A stretch of 64,000 nt of DNA, taken from contig CAJUQM010000006.1 of NCBI GenBank assembly GCA_910588005.1, forward strand, positions 11,851 through 75,850, read 5' to 3'. The stretch's first letter is position 1. Each line of letters begins with the position of its first letter. Below the pieces are notes generated by a model. It ran no database searches. It had not been told where the DNA came from and was given only the letters and a program-made list of their open reading frames with translations. The translations under genes and the position numbers were made by a program. Below are positions 26,330-35,070 of the stretch, in pieces. Source of the stretch: an uncultured Oscillibacter sp. Lineage in GTDB: Bacteria; Bacillota; Clostridia; Oscillospirales; Oscillospiraceae.

Positions 26330-28378
26330 TCAGCGAATCAGTGTTAGGGCGGTTCGGTTCTCCACAGGGGAGTAGTCTCCGATCCGGTTTCCAGACAGAT
26401 TCAGGTAGCGCAGGTTTTGCAGATTCGACAGGGAAGAGAGATCCGACAGGCGATTGCCGGAGAGATCCAAGGATTGAAGCCCTGTCAGAGTCCGCAGGCT
26501 ATCGATGTCCTCCACACCGCAGCCTGACAGGGACAGCCGTTCCAATCCGGTTAAAAGCCCGAGCTGCTCCACAAAGACGCCGGCGGGCCTTGCCTGATAG
26601 CTCCAGTATTCCCCGTCCGGTCCGGGGGGAGTGTCGGCCATATCCCGGTAGCCGCTCAGATCCAGCTCCCGGAGATGTTTCAGATTGGCGAATTTGCGGT
26701 AGTCCGTTCCCTCGGAGAAGGCTCCGCTGAGATTGAGGACACGAAGGGAGCCAATCTCCAAAACGGCGTCGATGGGACCGTAAATATTCTTTCCGCTCAG
26801 GTCCAACTCCTCCAGCGGGAGGTGCCGCAGGGCGCTTAAACCCTCCAGATTGACGGTGTAGCTGTCATAGAAGTGGCTGCCGCTGCTGAAACTCAAGCGC
26901 TTCAGGTTTTTGAACTGGGCCAGTCCTGAGACATCCCAGGTTGACTGGTAGGTGTAGACCGTCAGCTCCTCCAGATTTTGCAGCGGCTGGAGAAAGCTGA
27001 GCTTTTTGCTCACGCGCAGTTTCAGAACCCGCAGGCCGGAGAGGGCCGATAGATCCTGCTGGCTGGCAAAGGACTCGTCGGAGTCCAGCGTCAGCTGCTC
27101 CAGATGGGGGAGGGATGCCAGCTCCGGCAGGCTGCCCAATTCCTTATTCCCCGTTATGGTGAGATTTTTCAGCCCGGCCATCTCGGAGAGAAAGGCGGCA
27201 TTCCGAATGGAGGTCCCTGTGACACTGAGGCTTTCAAGACCGCTTAAAGAACGGAGCGGAGAGAGGTCGGAGAGTGCCTTTCCGGAGAGGGAGAGACTTT
27301 TCAGGTGGGTAGCTTGCGACAGCGATGCCACGCTGGTGAGCTGGCCGTTGTCCAGCAGCTCCAAATGGGTGATCTGGCGGCAGAGGGCCAAAGAGGACAG
27401 GCCGGTAAGACCCGTATCGAATAGACGCAGCTCTGTGAGCGCGGGCAGCTGCTCCAGACCCTCCAGGCTGACCAGGGCGGAACCGCCTACCTGGAACCGT
27501 TCCAGGCTCTTTAGGCGGGAAAATTTCTGGAGGTTTTCGGCGTCCATGGGGAGGGGGATGTACAATTCCCGCAGGCCCGGGAGAAATAGGTCCTCCCGGG
27601 TTTGTACGTTGGCGTCGTTCAGCGTGAAGCGGCGCAGGCCCTGAAAACAGATCGTGCCCAGGCCGCTTCCCTGGCCGGTGAACTCCACGGTGATGGGAAT
27701 GAGATCCTCTCCCGCCGCATCAAAAGCCACTCCGATCTCCTGCGCACCGCTGAGAGTGTCCCGGCGGCCGATGGAGAGGCCGGTGACTGATTGCAGGTCC
27801 GCCAGGGTGATGGACTCGGCAGTCCGGCCCAGCGCCAGTTCCATAGCTTGGCACAGAGGGGACTCCGGCAGCAGCTGGGACAGGGAGATGTCCGCCACCT
27901 GGGGGAACAGTTCCTGGGTACCGGAGAGGGCGTCGGCCGCCATGGCCAGCCGGGCGGACAGATCCTGCCGCCCGAAGGTGGAGAACGTCTCAACGCACCA
28001 GGCCATATACGGTCCGCCGCCGGGCTGTTCCATCAGCTCCCAGGCGGCTTGGTAGGCGGCGTCTGGCTGTCCGGCCTCCAGGTAATAGGAGATAACGGAC
28101 TGATAGCTTTCACTCCCGGCAGAGCCGCTGTTCACCGCTTCCAGGGCCTGCGTAACTGTAACCGGGGAGTCCGATCCTCTTGGGCTGCCGGTGATCCGCG
28201 GCAGGAGCAGCAGCGCCGCGGCCAGCGGAAGCAAGAGCAGCAGGGCCGGTTTTCCGGATTTGGAAACCGCCGTCCTCTGTATTTGCGGCGGGGCGGGAAG
28301 GGGACTGCCACAGTAAGGACAGATCTTATCCCCGCCCGCCTCCACCATGTTTTGGCAGTATTCGCATCGAACTTTCAT
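26330..28378 (-). CDS. Leucine-rich-repeat protein with N-terminal zinc ribbon and membrane helix
   Basis: A 682-residue protein. A zinc ribbon (CEYCQNMVEAGGDKICPYCG, about residues 4-23) lies in the cytoplasm. One membrane helix follows near residues 45-60 (LLLLLPLAAALLLLP), then a linker helix domain to about 200. An extracellular array of roughly 15 leucine-rich repeats (LxxLxxLxLxxN type, for example LQNLRYLNLSGNRI) runs to the C-terminus. This is an internalin-like layout with inside-out topology. The ATG at 28378 follows GGAGG directly; the frame is open four codons further 5' from TTG. It probably binds a surface protein or peptide. Confidence 0.85.
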   Translation of the reverse strand: MKVRCEYCQNMVEAGGDKICPYCGSPLPAPPQIQRTAVSKSGKPALLLLLPLAAALLLLPRITGSPRGSDSPVTVTQALEAVNSGSAGSESYQSVISYYLEAGQPDAAYQAAWELMEQPGGGPYMAWCVETFSTFGRQDLSARLAMAADALSGTQELFPQVADISLSQLLPESPLCQAMELALGRTAESITLADLQSVTGLSIGRRDTLSGAQEIGVAFDAAGEDLIPITVEFTGQGSGLGTICFQGLRRFTLNDANVQTREDLFLPGLRELYIPLPMDAENLQKFSRLKSLERFQVGGSALVSLEGLEQLPALTELRLFDTGLTGLSSLALCRQITHLELLDNGQLTSVASLSQATHLKSLSLSGKALSDLSPLRSLSGLESLSVTGTSIRNAAFLSEMAGLKNLTITGNKELGSLPELASLPHLEQLTLDSDESFASQQDLSALSGLRVLKLRVSKKLSFLQPLQNLEELTVYTYQSTWDVSGLAQFKNLKRLSFSSGSHFYDSYTVNLEGLSALRHLPLEELDLSGKNIYGPIDAVLEIGSLRVLNLSGAFSEGTDYRKFANLKHLRELDLSGYRDMADTPPGPDGEYWSYQARPAGVFVEQLGLLTGLERLSLSGCGVEDIDSLRTLTGLQSLDLSGNRLSDLSSLSNLQNLRYLNLSGNRIGDYSPVENRTALTLIR

Positions 28379-28507
28379 GGGAACCTCCAATTGCAGGGGT
28401 GACGATCTTCATATCCGCAGGGTCTGCCGGAATACAGGCGTTTTTATCCATTATACGCAGACGGGGGGCCGTAATCAAGCCCTGCGGAGATAAAAACCGG
28501 TGTGTCC

Positions 28508-29353
28508 TTACCGGAGGATGAAGAAGGTCAGAACAGCCTCTGCGGCCACCACGGCCAGGCTGATTTTTGGAGGGTGTCTTTTGCTGAACATCAGGCCGAA
28601 CAGCGCCAAGGCCGCTGCGAACAGGATCAGGGGCGGCAGGAGTACGTGGCTGGCATAGGCGGCGACAATGCCGAAGAAACCGCAGAACCCGGCGGCGATG
28701 GCGTAATTGCTGCACTCATCCTCCAGGCGGCTTCCCTCCAGATCCTCCGGGGTGAGGCTGCAGGCGGAGAGGGCCAGCTTTTCCGTGAGGCCCATGGCCC
28801 TGTTGCAGGCCTCCTCTTGGAAGAAGTCAAAGGGATAGAACTTGTTCTTCTGGAATTGCAGCGGTTCCAGCACCATAATGATCTTATCCTGCCCCAGTTC
28901 CGGCTTTAAGGAGAAGGAGACAGACAGCTTTTTATCCCGCTTTCCGGCGAGGCTGACGTTTTGAATGAACTCCTGGGTCAGGGGGACGGGATCGCCCAGG
29001 GCGTAGCTGCGCTTTTTCCGGTCATAGGAGAAGGGAAGGACCCAGAGGCGGTCTGTGTCCGCCACAAAAACTTTGTAGTAGTATGTATAGGTGGTGACCC
29101 GCATCCGGCCGCCGCCGGAGGTATGGCTCTCTACTTGAAGGGAAAAGACCACGTTTTGGTCGTTGGCCTGGGGCAAAAGCTGCTGGACCCGTGCTACCAG
29201 CTCCCGGCGGGACGTATCATCCTCCTGAGCGCGGGCCTTGCCGCGGGAGCGCCGGAACCAGATGACAGGTCCCATGTTCTGCCGCCATCCCACCAAGGTG
29301 CAGACCACTGCCAGAATGAGTATAAGCCGTAGTAAACCGAAAAAATAATCCAT
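28508..29353 (-). CDS. Membrane protein of unknown family
   Basis: A 281-residue protein, not recognised. One N-terminal membrane helix (about residues 4-22) precedes a large soluble middle domain with beta strands (RMRVTTYTYYYKVFVADTD and KLSVSFSLKPEL). Two C-terminal helices follow (about 225-275), so the middle is probably outside or inside as one unit. The ATG at 29353 is used because GAGGAAAAG precedes it; the 14 codons further upstream have no support. It lies in the sigma-factor cluster with 62-nt and 130-nt spacers. Confidence 0.7.
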   Translation of the reverse strand: MDYFFGLLRLILILAVVCTLVGWRQNMGPVIWFRRSRGKARAQEDDTSRRELVARVQQLLPQANDQNVVFSLQVESHTSGGGRMRVTTYTYYYKVFVADTDRLWVLPFSYDRKKRSYALGDPVPLTQEFIQNVSLAGKRDKKLSVSFSLKPELGQDKIIMVLEPLQFQKNKFYPFDFFQEEACNRAMGLTEKLALSACSLTPEDLEGSRLEDECSNYAIAAGFCGFFGIVAAYASHVLLPPLILFAAALALFGLMFSKRHPPKISLAVVAAEAVLTFFILR

Positions 29354-29414
29354 AAATATCTTTTCCTCCTCACAATAGCGAATCTTTAAGAGCACTGGTT
29401 ATACCAGGGGCAAA

Positions 29415-30119
29415 TCATCGGATCTCGGGATCATAGCTGGACCGTGCCGCTTGGGCCGCCTGTGCTTCCCGGGCCTCCCGCAGCTGGCGGGACTTGGCGC
29501 TGGCCTTGCGCCAATAACGCACCATCAGCACCGCCCCCACCAGGAACAGCGCTCCGCCGGTGCCGCAGAAGACCCGGATTGTCCCAAAGGCCCGGGGTTC
29601 CGCCATCAAAAACGGTCCCATAGCGTCGATTTCTGCGTCTGAGAGACCGTATTCCTCCCGCAGTGTCTGGTGGAACATCTCCGCCAGCTCCTCATCCATC
29701 TCCACCACCCGGGTGTCCAGCTCCAGCTCCGCTGTGGGAGCGGCGCCGCCGGAGAGAAAGCCGTAGGTCTGGTCCACCAGTTTTTTGGCCGGGGAGAAAT
29801 TGGAGGAGTGAACCGTCAGCCCCAGATAGCCCCGGCCGCCAGGCAGGACGTAATACCGGGAGGAGGTCTTTTTCGGTGTTCTGGAGTTATTGGACCGGTC
29901 CTCAGTCCAGGTCTGCATGCTGGCGAAGCTGTCCAGCAGGTAGGGCACCCGGCCCGCTACATGGTCTCCGGAGGCCGCATCCCCAGCCAGCACATCGTCA
30001 AAACTCTTGGCGGTTTTAAAAGAGATCACTGTGTCCCGCAGGGAGAAGGCCAGAAGCAGCGCGCCGGTCAGCACCAGAATCATGCCGGCTCCGCTGAGCT
30101 TGTTGAATAAACGTCCCAT
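29415..30119 (-). CDS. Two-helix membrane protein of unknown family
   Basis: A 234-residue protein with a membrane helix at about residues 9-27, an extracytoplasmic domain of roughly 150 residues, a second helix near 185-205 (GGALFLVGAVLMVRYW) and a charged, alanine-rich coiled tail (REAREAQAAQAARSS). The layout suits a surface sensor or scaffold with a cytoplasmic tail. No catalytic motif was seen. It starts 20 nt after the lipoprotein gene and is part of the same transcript. Confidence 0.7.
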   Translation of the reverse strand: MGRLFNKLSGAGMILVLTGALLLAFSLRDTVISFKTAKSFDDVLAGDAASGDHVAGRVPYLLDSFASMQTWTEDRSNNSRTPKKTSSRYYVLPGGRGYLGLTVHSSNFSPAKKLVDQTYGFLSGGAAPTAELELDTRVVEMDEELAEMFHQTLREEYGLSDAEIDAMGPFLMAEPRAFGTIRVFCGTGGALFLVGAVLMVRYWRKASAKSRQLREAREAQAAQAARSSYDPEIR

Positions 30120-30139
30120 CTCTCATTTCCTCCAAATCG

Positions 30140-31117
30140 TTATGTCTCCGGCTGGGCGGGCTTGAAGGTTTCCGTCACGCAATTGGCTCCGTCCCGGGTG
30201 AAGCCGCTGATGGTGGCGCTCAAGCTCAAATGGCCGTTGGAGCCGGCGGTGGTCTGTTTGTCAATGAGTCCCATCTGCACCAGTGTGAAGGAGCTGGCGG
30301 TCTCCATGTCCACCCCCATGCGGCTGACCAGCAGGTCCCCCTGGACCTCCCCGTGGGCGAAGAGTCCCTCCTGGGTCTCATAGGGGGCTTCAAAGGCCTG
30401 GATGACGGCCTCCAAATCCTCCGGGGCGTACTGACTGGCGCCGGAGATACTCTCTGTCCGTATTATGGCTACGATCTCATCCCCCTGGGCCGCCAGGACC
30501 CACTCGGTGCCGTCCGGAAAGGTACAGGTGGTCATGGAGGCGTTCAGGTAGGATTTCAGTCCACCGCAGAGGGCGGTAAAGAACTCCCGGTTGGTGTTGG
30601 TGTCCATCACCATTTCACCGTCCCGGTTGCCCACGTGGAGCTGCCAGGATTCCTCCAGGGTTTCCCCCTCGCCCTCCAGGGCCTGTGCCATCCAGCCGGG
30701 CAGGTCGTAAAAAGCGCCGGAGCCGGTTTCCACATCCTCCACTAGGGCCGCCGCCATAGCATCGTGGAAGGCGCTGTAGTAGTTGGGAGCGGTCATGGTG
30801 ACATCCACGGTCCCCCAGGCTTCTTTGCCCTCTACTGCCTTGGCGGTGCAGGTGATGTCTTTCGCCTTTTCCAGACAGGCTTTGTACACCGGAGCCAGGT
30901 CTCCGCCCACGGCCTCGTCCGTGTTGGCAAAGAGCTGGTGGAGGGGGTTGTCGTCGGATACGTAGGGCTTGATTCCCTCATAGTCCCCCTGCTGGAGGGC
31001 CTGAACCAAGGTGTTTACCACCTCTTCGTCGGACAGATCCTCCGTTTTGGACATCAGCCCGCAGGCGGTCAGAAGCAGGCACAGGACGGCCGTCAGACTG
31101 ACAAGATATTTTTTCAT
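30140..31117 (-). CDS. Lipoprotein of unknown function
   Basis: A 325-residue lipoprotein with a clear signal peptide and lipobox LLTAC (C19). The mature part begins with a helical segment similar to NTF2-like/DUF4878-like lipoproteins (LSDEEVVNTLVQALQQGDYE), then about 280 residues of mixed sequence that I do not recognise. It should be attached to the outer face of the membrane. It is 41 nt from its upstream neighbour, the multi-helix membrane protein, and 20 nt from the next gene. Confidence 0.7.
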   Translation of the reverse strand: MKKYLVSLTAVLCLLLTACGLMSKTEDLSDEEVVNTLVQALQQGDYEGIKPYVSDDNPLHQLFANTDEAVGGDLAPVYKACLEKAKDITCTAKAVEGKEAWGTVDVTMTAPNYYSAFHDAMAAALVEDVETGSGAFYDLPGWMAQALEGEGETLEESWQLHVGNRDGEMVMDTNTNREFFTALCGGLKSYLNASMTTCTFPDGTEWVLAAQGDEIVAIIRTESISGASQYAPEDLEAVIQAFEAPYETQEGLFAHGEVQGDLLVSRMGVDMETASSFTLVQMGLIDKQTTAGSNGHLSLSATISGFTRDGANCVTETFKPAQPET

Positions 31118-31158
31118 TTCGATTTCTCCTTTTATGTTCTATTGAGATTCCGCCGCCG

Positions 31159-33423
31159 TTAGGGCGAGAGTGGTTCCATCTCCGGCAGAGTCAGCGCGTA
31201 GGCGCTGCTGAGTTCCAGCCGCAGGGCGGGGTAGTCCCCGTCCATCTGCTCCGGCAGATAGGTGATCTGTGCAGAGAGGTAATAGCCCTCCTGCTTGCGG
31301 TCCGCGTACAAAATGGCGATTCGGGGTACGGTTCCGCCGTTTTCCAGATATGCCGCCTGTTTTACGGCGATGTCGTAGTCCTCGAAATGCGTGGTGTCCG
31401 AAACACCCTCCGGGTAGATGTCCGCGCCGGAGAGTTCCAGAGCGGTATAGGCCTGGTCCACCACATCCTTGGCGCTCTCGCCCTCCGCGATTGTGACGGT
31501 GACCTCCATACCGTGGGCCTTGGAGCGGAGGGTATAGCCGCCGTCTAAAAAGACGGGGGAATCGCTGTAGGGAACGTGGGCGTCCACAAAGGCGTCGTAT
31601 CCAAACATATCGTAAGGCGCTTTGATGTATCCCACGGCGGTGTGATTGAAGTCCAGCTCCTCCGCCAGATGGAACAGAGACTGGTAGTTCTCCTCTGTGA
31701 TCTCTGCCTGAGTGAGACCGGTGCGCTGGAGGTTTTCCAGCATATAGAGGATCGTTCCCCGAATGTCTTTGCTCTTTCTGCCGTCTCCGCCGCTGCCCTG
31801 CCGGGCCTCCACCGTCACCAGCAGGCCGTCCTCCGCCAGGGCCGCACCCACGTGGACAGCCCTCCCGTCTTTCAGATACAGCGAGAGGATCTCATAGCGG
31901 TACTCCGTGCCGTCCGCCGCTGTCAGGGGGACCAAGGTCTCCTCTGCCCCGGCGTTGGCAAACTGGAAGTAGTCGTATTGAGGGGAGGTGCGGTAGTCGC
32001 TGATGGGCTGAAGCAGCATGTCGGTGGCCGTGTTCTCGTCCGCGCCTGTCTGCACGGCCAGGGTGTAATCGGCGTCTGTGACAGAGTCGTGGAAGGCGTT
32101 GACGCCGGTGAGCTGAAATGCGCCGTCCACCTGGTAGGTGACGCCGTTTGTCTCGTAGCGGCTGACAGCGCCCTCAGGCATTCGGGCCGTCACGGCGGCG
32201 GGACCTGTCCGGCCGGGGGCGGCTGTGCCGCCCGATAGGGTTCCGTCCAGCAGTCCGCCCAGGCCATAGCCGGCGGCGCCCAGTGCCAGGGCCAGAATCA
32301 AAGCCAGGGCGCACAGTCCCCAGCGGTAGTGAACCGGCTCCTGGGGCGGCTCCAGACCATAGACCGGAGCGAAATTTGGATAGGCTTTGGCAATGCGGAT
32401 TTTCTTCTGCCGTCCATTTTGCAGCGAGTACAGACCGTGCCAGCTCCACCGGTCCTCTTTTACCAGCTCAAAGTCTGTAAGGGGGAGTACTATGATGCTC
32501 AGAGAGCTTCCCGGCAATACCTGGCCGCTGGTCAGCAGAGCGATGGCCCGCAGGATCGAGGCTTTGGCCCGCTCCTGTTCCACTGTGGATAGACAGTCCC
32601 ACTTGACGGCTCGGATGCGGACATTTTTCTCCGTAAAACGGTATGTATCCATGGCATTGAGGGCGCTGAGATTTACCTGCCAGAGGTGCCCCGCCGCCCG
32701 GACGAAGAGGTAGGCCTCCGCCTGGTTGACGCGGGTCATGGGAAGGGCGGCGGCCATTACCAAAAAAGAGCTGAGAATGGCGCAGAGAGCGGCCAGGCTC
32801 AGGGGGATCGGGGCATCCTGGCGCACTGCGGCCGCCAGCAGTGCAATGCCGATGAGAAGCCCCGGCATCATGGAGAGGAAGGTGCTCAGACGCAAGGGCC
32901 GCAGCCAGTGTTTACCCGCCGGATAGAAGTCCGCCTCCCCCGCGGCGGCAGCCGCCTCCGGAGAGGCGGGGGGCGGGGGAAGCTCCGGTACGCCCGTGTT
33001 CCGCAGGCCGCCTAAGATGGTGGGGACCGCGCCCAACAAGGTGAAGAGATACAGCATTGCCAGATCACCCCAGTAGGAGACGCCATTCAGCATACCCTGC
33101 TTCAGCAGGTAGGGGATGGCCCGGTGCGCCTCAAAAATACTGCACTCCAGCTCTGGAGCAATGGCAATGGCCCAGGTGAGCCTGTGGGCAAAAAATGTCA
33201 TGAGAAGAATCAAGAGGGAGGAGACCGCCGCTCCCTTTTTGCTCAGCATGCCGCCCAGCATTTCATAGCCTTTCAGAGCGCAGACCGCCATGACAAGTCC
33301 GGATATGGAGGCCACATATCCCATCTGCCCGATGACGACGGTACAGGCCACGCCAGCCAAAGAACCTAAAAAGGCGCCGACGGTTCCCGCCGCCACATTT
33401 TCCCGTCTTTTTTTCTGTTCCAC
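31159..33423 (-). CDS. Large multi-helix membrane protein of unknown function
   Basis: A 754-residue protein not recognised as any family. The N-terminal 240 residues hold five or more membrane helices, followed by a soluble cytoplasmic segment. Another helix near residue 370-390 (LCALALILALALGAAGYGLG) then leads to a C-terminal extracytoplasmic domain of about 350 residues. The beginning YVASISGLVMAVCALKGYEM recalls small envelope proteins of gut Clostridia. GGAGCTG-like sequence precedes its start. It is the first gene after the anti-sigma-like gene (46-nt spacer). Confidence 0.7.
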   Translation of the reverse strand: MEQKKRRENVAAGTVGAFLGSLAGVACTVVIGQMGYVASISGLVMAVCALKGYEMLGGMLSKKGAAVSSLLILLMTFFAHRLTWAIAIAPELECSIFEAHRAIPYLLKQGMLNGVSYWGDLAMLYLFTLLGAVPTILGGLRNTGVPELPPPPASPEAAAAAGEADFYPAGKHWLRPLRLSTFLSMMPGLLIGIALLAAAVRQDAPIPLSLAALCAILSSFLVMAAALPMTRVNQAEAYLFVRAAGHLWQVNLSALNAMDTYRFTEKNVRIRAVKWDCLSTVEQERAKASILRAIALLTSGQVLPGSSLSIIVLPLTDFELVKEDRWSWHGLYSLQNGRQKKIRIAKAYPNFAPVYGLEPPQEPVHYRWGLCALALILALALGAAGYGLGGLLDGTLSGGTAAPGRTGPAAVTARMPEGAVSRYETNGVTYQVDGAFQLTGVNAFHDSVTDADYTLAVQTGADENTATDMLLQPISDYRTSPQYDYFQFANAGAEETLVPLTAADGTEYRYEILSLYLKDGRAVHVGAALAEDGLLVTVEARQGSGGDGRKSKDIRGTILYMLENLQRTGLTQAEITEENYQSLFHLAEELDFNHTAVGYIKAPYDMFGYDAFVDAHVPYSDSPVFLDGGYTLRSKAHGMEVTVTIAEGESAKDVVDQAYTALELSGADIYPEGVSDTTHFEDYDIAVKQAAYLENGGTVPRIAILYADRKQEGYYLSAQITYLPEQMDGDYPALRLELSSAYALTLPEMEPLSP

Positions 33424-33469
33424 TCGAACAGCTCCTTTCCTGATGCTCTTTTTATATCTTATGGGGAGA

Positions 33470-34378
33470 CTATGCTCCCATCATCACACTTTCCGCCATT
33501 CTGACAAGCTCCTCAGCGGTCAGAGGACCGGAGATCCAGTAGAGATCGTTCAGGCTGTTTCCCCAGACCAGAGGACCGGAGCCGTCTGTCTGCCGGTACA
33601 GGTGGGCGGGAAGGCCGTTAATCAAGGACTCCTGCGCCTCCAGACCTGCCACGGCCGACTCAATTTCGGGCCGGGCATTCTCCCAATCGGTGGAGTTAAC
33701 GGTGGCGTAGGCATAGTAGAGTTTTCCGCTGTCTTCGCTGGTGTAGAGAGATTTGGCGCAGGAGATGCCGCCGCCGCTGTATTGCCGGGTGTAGCCCTCC
33801 GGAATCCAGAGGGGGCGGTATATGACGATATGGTCCTCCGCGCCGGCAGGTTTGCCGGAGGGGGCATAATGATATTCAAAATGGTCTCCGCAGATCTCCC
33901 GTATCCATCCTGAAAAGACTGACCGGGCGTCCGGACTGAACGTCAGAAGCAGGACGCCGCTGAGGAGGAGAGACAGCGCAATGCAGGCCGCCGTCCGGGT
34001 GATCCGATACCATGCGGGATGGCCGGCTGCGCGGAACTGCCGCCGCATCTGCCGCCGGAGGGAGGGAGAGGAGGCAGGCCGTGGCTGCACAGCCACGGCC
34101 GAGGCGCCTGGCGCCTCGGCGCTCTTATAAAGAGAGTTGGCGTCGGCAAAAGGGAGATATTTTTCTAAAAATACCTTCCAGGCTCGGTCTGCGTCACCGC
34201 TGTTTTGCCGGTGCGCCCGTTCTGCCAGAATCTCCGCCGCGCGGAGAATTTTATCTATTTCGGCCTCACTGCTCTCCGGAGACTGAAAGTCCAGCAGGAG
34301 CAGCGCCTCCAAATCGGCGGAGCTGGTGCGCTCAAGGGCCTTCAAGCGTTTCAAATGTGCTTTTTCAGACAGAGTCAT
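33470..34378 (-). CDS. Anti-sigma-like membrane protein (DUF4367-type)
   Basis: A 302-residue protein. A cytoplasmic N-terminal half (about 130 residues, rich in charged helices) would bind a sigma factor. One membrane helix follows near residues 131-148 (AACIALSLLLSGVLLLTF), then an extracytoplasmic domain ending in a DUF4367-like segment (VIYRPLWIPEGYTRQYSG, PAHLYRQTDG, NDLYWISG). Proteins of this layout sit next to ECF sigma genes in Firmicutes and act as anti-sigma or signal receivers. Its partner lies just upstream on the same strand, separated by the MITE-like element. Confidence 0.75.
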   Translation of the reverse strand: MTLSEKAHLKRLKALERTSSADLEALLLLDFQSPESSEAEIDKILRAAEILAERAHRQNSGDADRAWKVFLEKYLPFADANSLYKSAEAPGASAVAVQPRPASSPSLRRQMRRQFRAAGHPAWYRITRTAACIALSLLLSGVLLLTFSPDARSVFSGWIREICGDHFEYHYAPSGKPAGAEDHIVIYRPLWIPEGYTRQYSGGGISCAKSLYTSEDSGKLYYAYATVNSTDWENARPEIESAVAGLEAQESLINGLPAHLYRQTDGSGPLVWGNSLNDLYWISGPLTAEELVRMAESVMMGA

Positions 34379-34413
34379 GCTGTATCCCTCCTCTCAAAAT
34401 AGGTATGCTGCAT

Positions 34414-34578
34414 TAGGCCTTGTTTAAAAAATGAGAAAACGCCGTCTCCGGGCATCTTTTTTCACCAGGACTTCGTTGATTTTCCTTGAAATCCGTCAGG
34501 ATTCCTGCGGAAAACCGCCTTGCCTGACGAAAAAATCTGTCTCAATCCGGCATTCCGCCAATTTTCAAACAAGGCCTA
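34414..34578. mobile_element. MITE-like element, copy 1 (165 bp)
   Basis: It begins TAGGCCTTGTTTAAAAAATG and ends CAAACAAGGCCTA, so the ends are inverted repeats of about 14 bp. The flanking TA is consistent with a TA target duplication. It has no coding capacity. A second copy at 52686-52849 shares both ends and internal blocks such as CGAAAAAATCT and TTGAAAT at similar positions, roughly 65-75% alike by eye. It lies between a sigma gene and its anti-sigma gene and supplies the sigma stop codon. Confidence 0.75.
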
Positions 34579-35070
34579 GATACTGGCTTCAATTTTTTTC
34601 TGCAGCCGTTTCCGGGCGCGCTGGACCCGCTTTTTGCAGCTCTCCACAGAGATCCCCATCTCCTCCGCCACCTCCAGCACGGTGCAGCGGCCCAGAGCGA
34701 TGCGCTTGAGCAGCCGGAAGTCCTCGCTGGCCGACAGGTCGCCGAACAGCACGTCCACGCTGATCAGATCCGGCGTTCCGGCGGCCAAGTGCTTGCCGGG
34801 TTCCAGCGACAAAAGGAGCTTTTTCAGCTTTGCCTGGGTGCGCAGCATATTCTGGCACACATATTTCAGCGTGCACATGATCCAGCGGCGCGGATCGGCG
34901 CTGGAGAGGAACTGTTCCCGCTTGGCACAGGCGATGCAGAAAGTTTCCTGAATGGACTCCTCCGCCAGGGCGCTTTCTCCGAGGACCCGCAGGGCATAGA
35001 TGTGAAGCGCTGGATACATCTCTTTATATAGTTGTTCCACCTCGGTTTCCCAGGGGGTGTAGTTCTCCAC
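34576..35070 (-). CDS. ECF-type RNA polymerase sigma factor
   Basis: A 164-residue sigma-70 family factor of the extracytoplasmic-function class. The region 2 helix is YALRVLGESALAEESIQETF (residues 26-45). The region 4 helix-turn-helix near 120-160 contains LEVAEEMGISVESCKKRVQR. The start is GTG at 35070 after GAGGCGG. It probably directs transcription of the downstream envelope cluster and itself. The stop codon TAG lies in the terminal repeat of the MITE-like element. An inverted repeat ATATGTC/GACATAT (35136-35142 and 35161-35167) lies upstream. Confidence 0.85.
   Translation of the reverse strand: MENYTPWETEVEQLYKEMYPALHIYALRVLGESALAEESIQETFCIACAKREQFLSSADPRRWIMCTLKYVCQNMLRTQAKLKKLLLSLEPGKHLAAGTPDLISVDVLFGDLSASEDFRLLKRIALGRCTVLEVAEEMGISVESCKKRVQRARKRLQKKIEASI

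Noticed and set aside
34414..34578. Intrinsic terminator between sigma and anti-sigma genes
   Set aside because: The inverted ends are 130 bp apart and shared with an unrelated locus, which fits a mobile element rather than a terminator.
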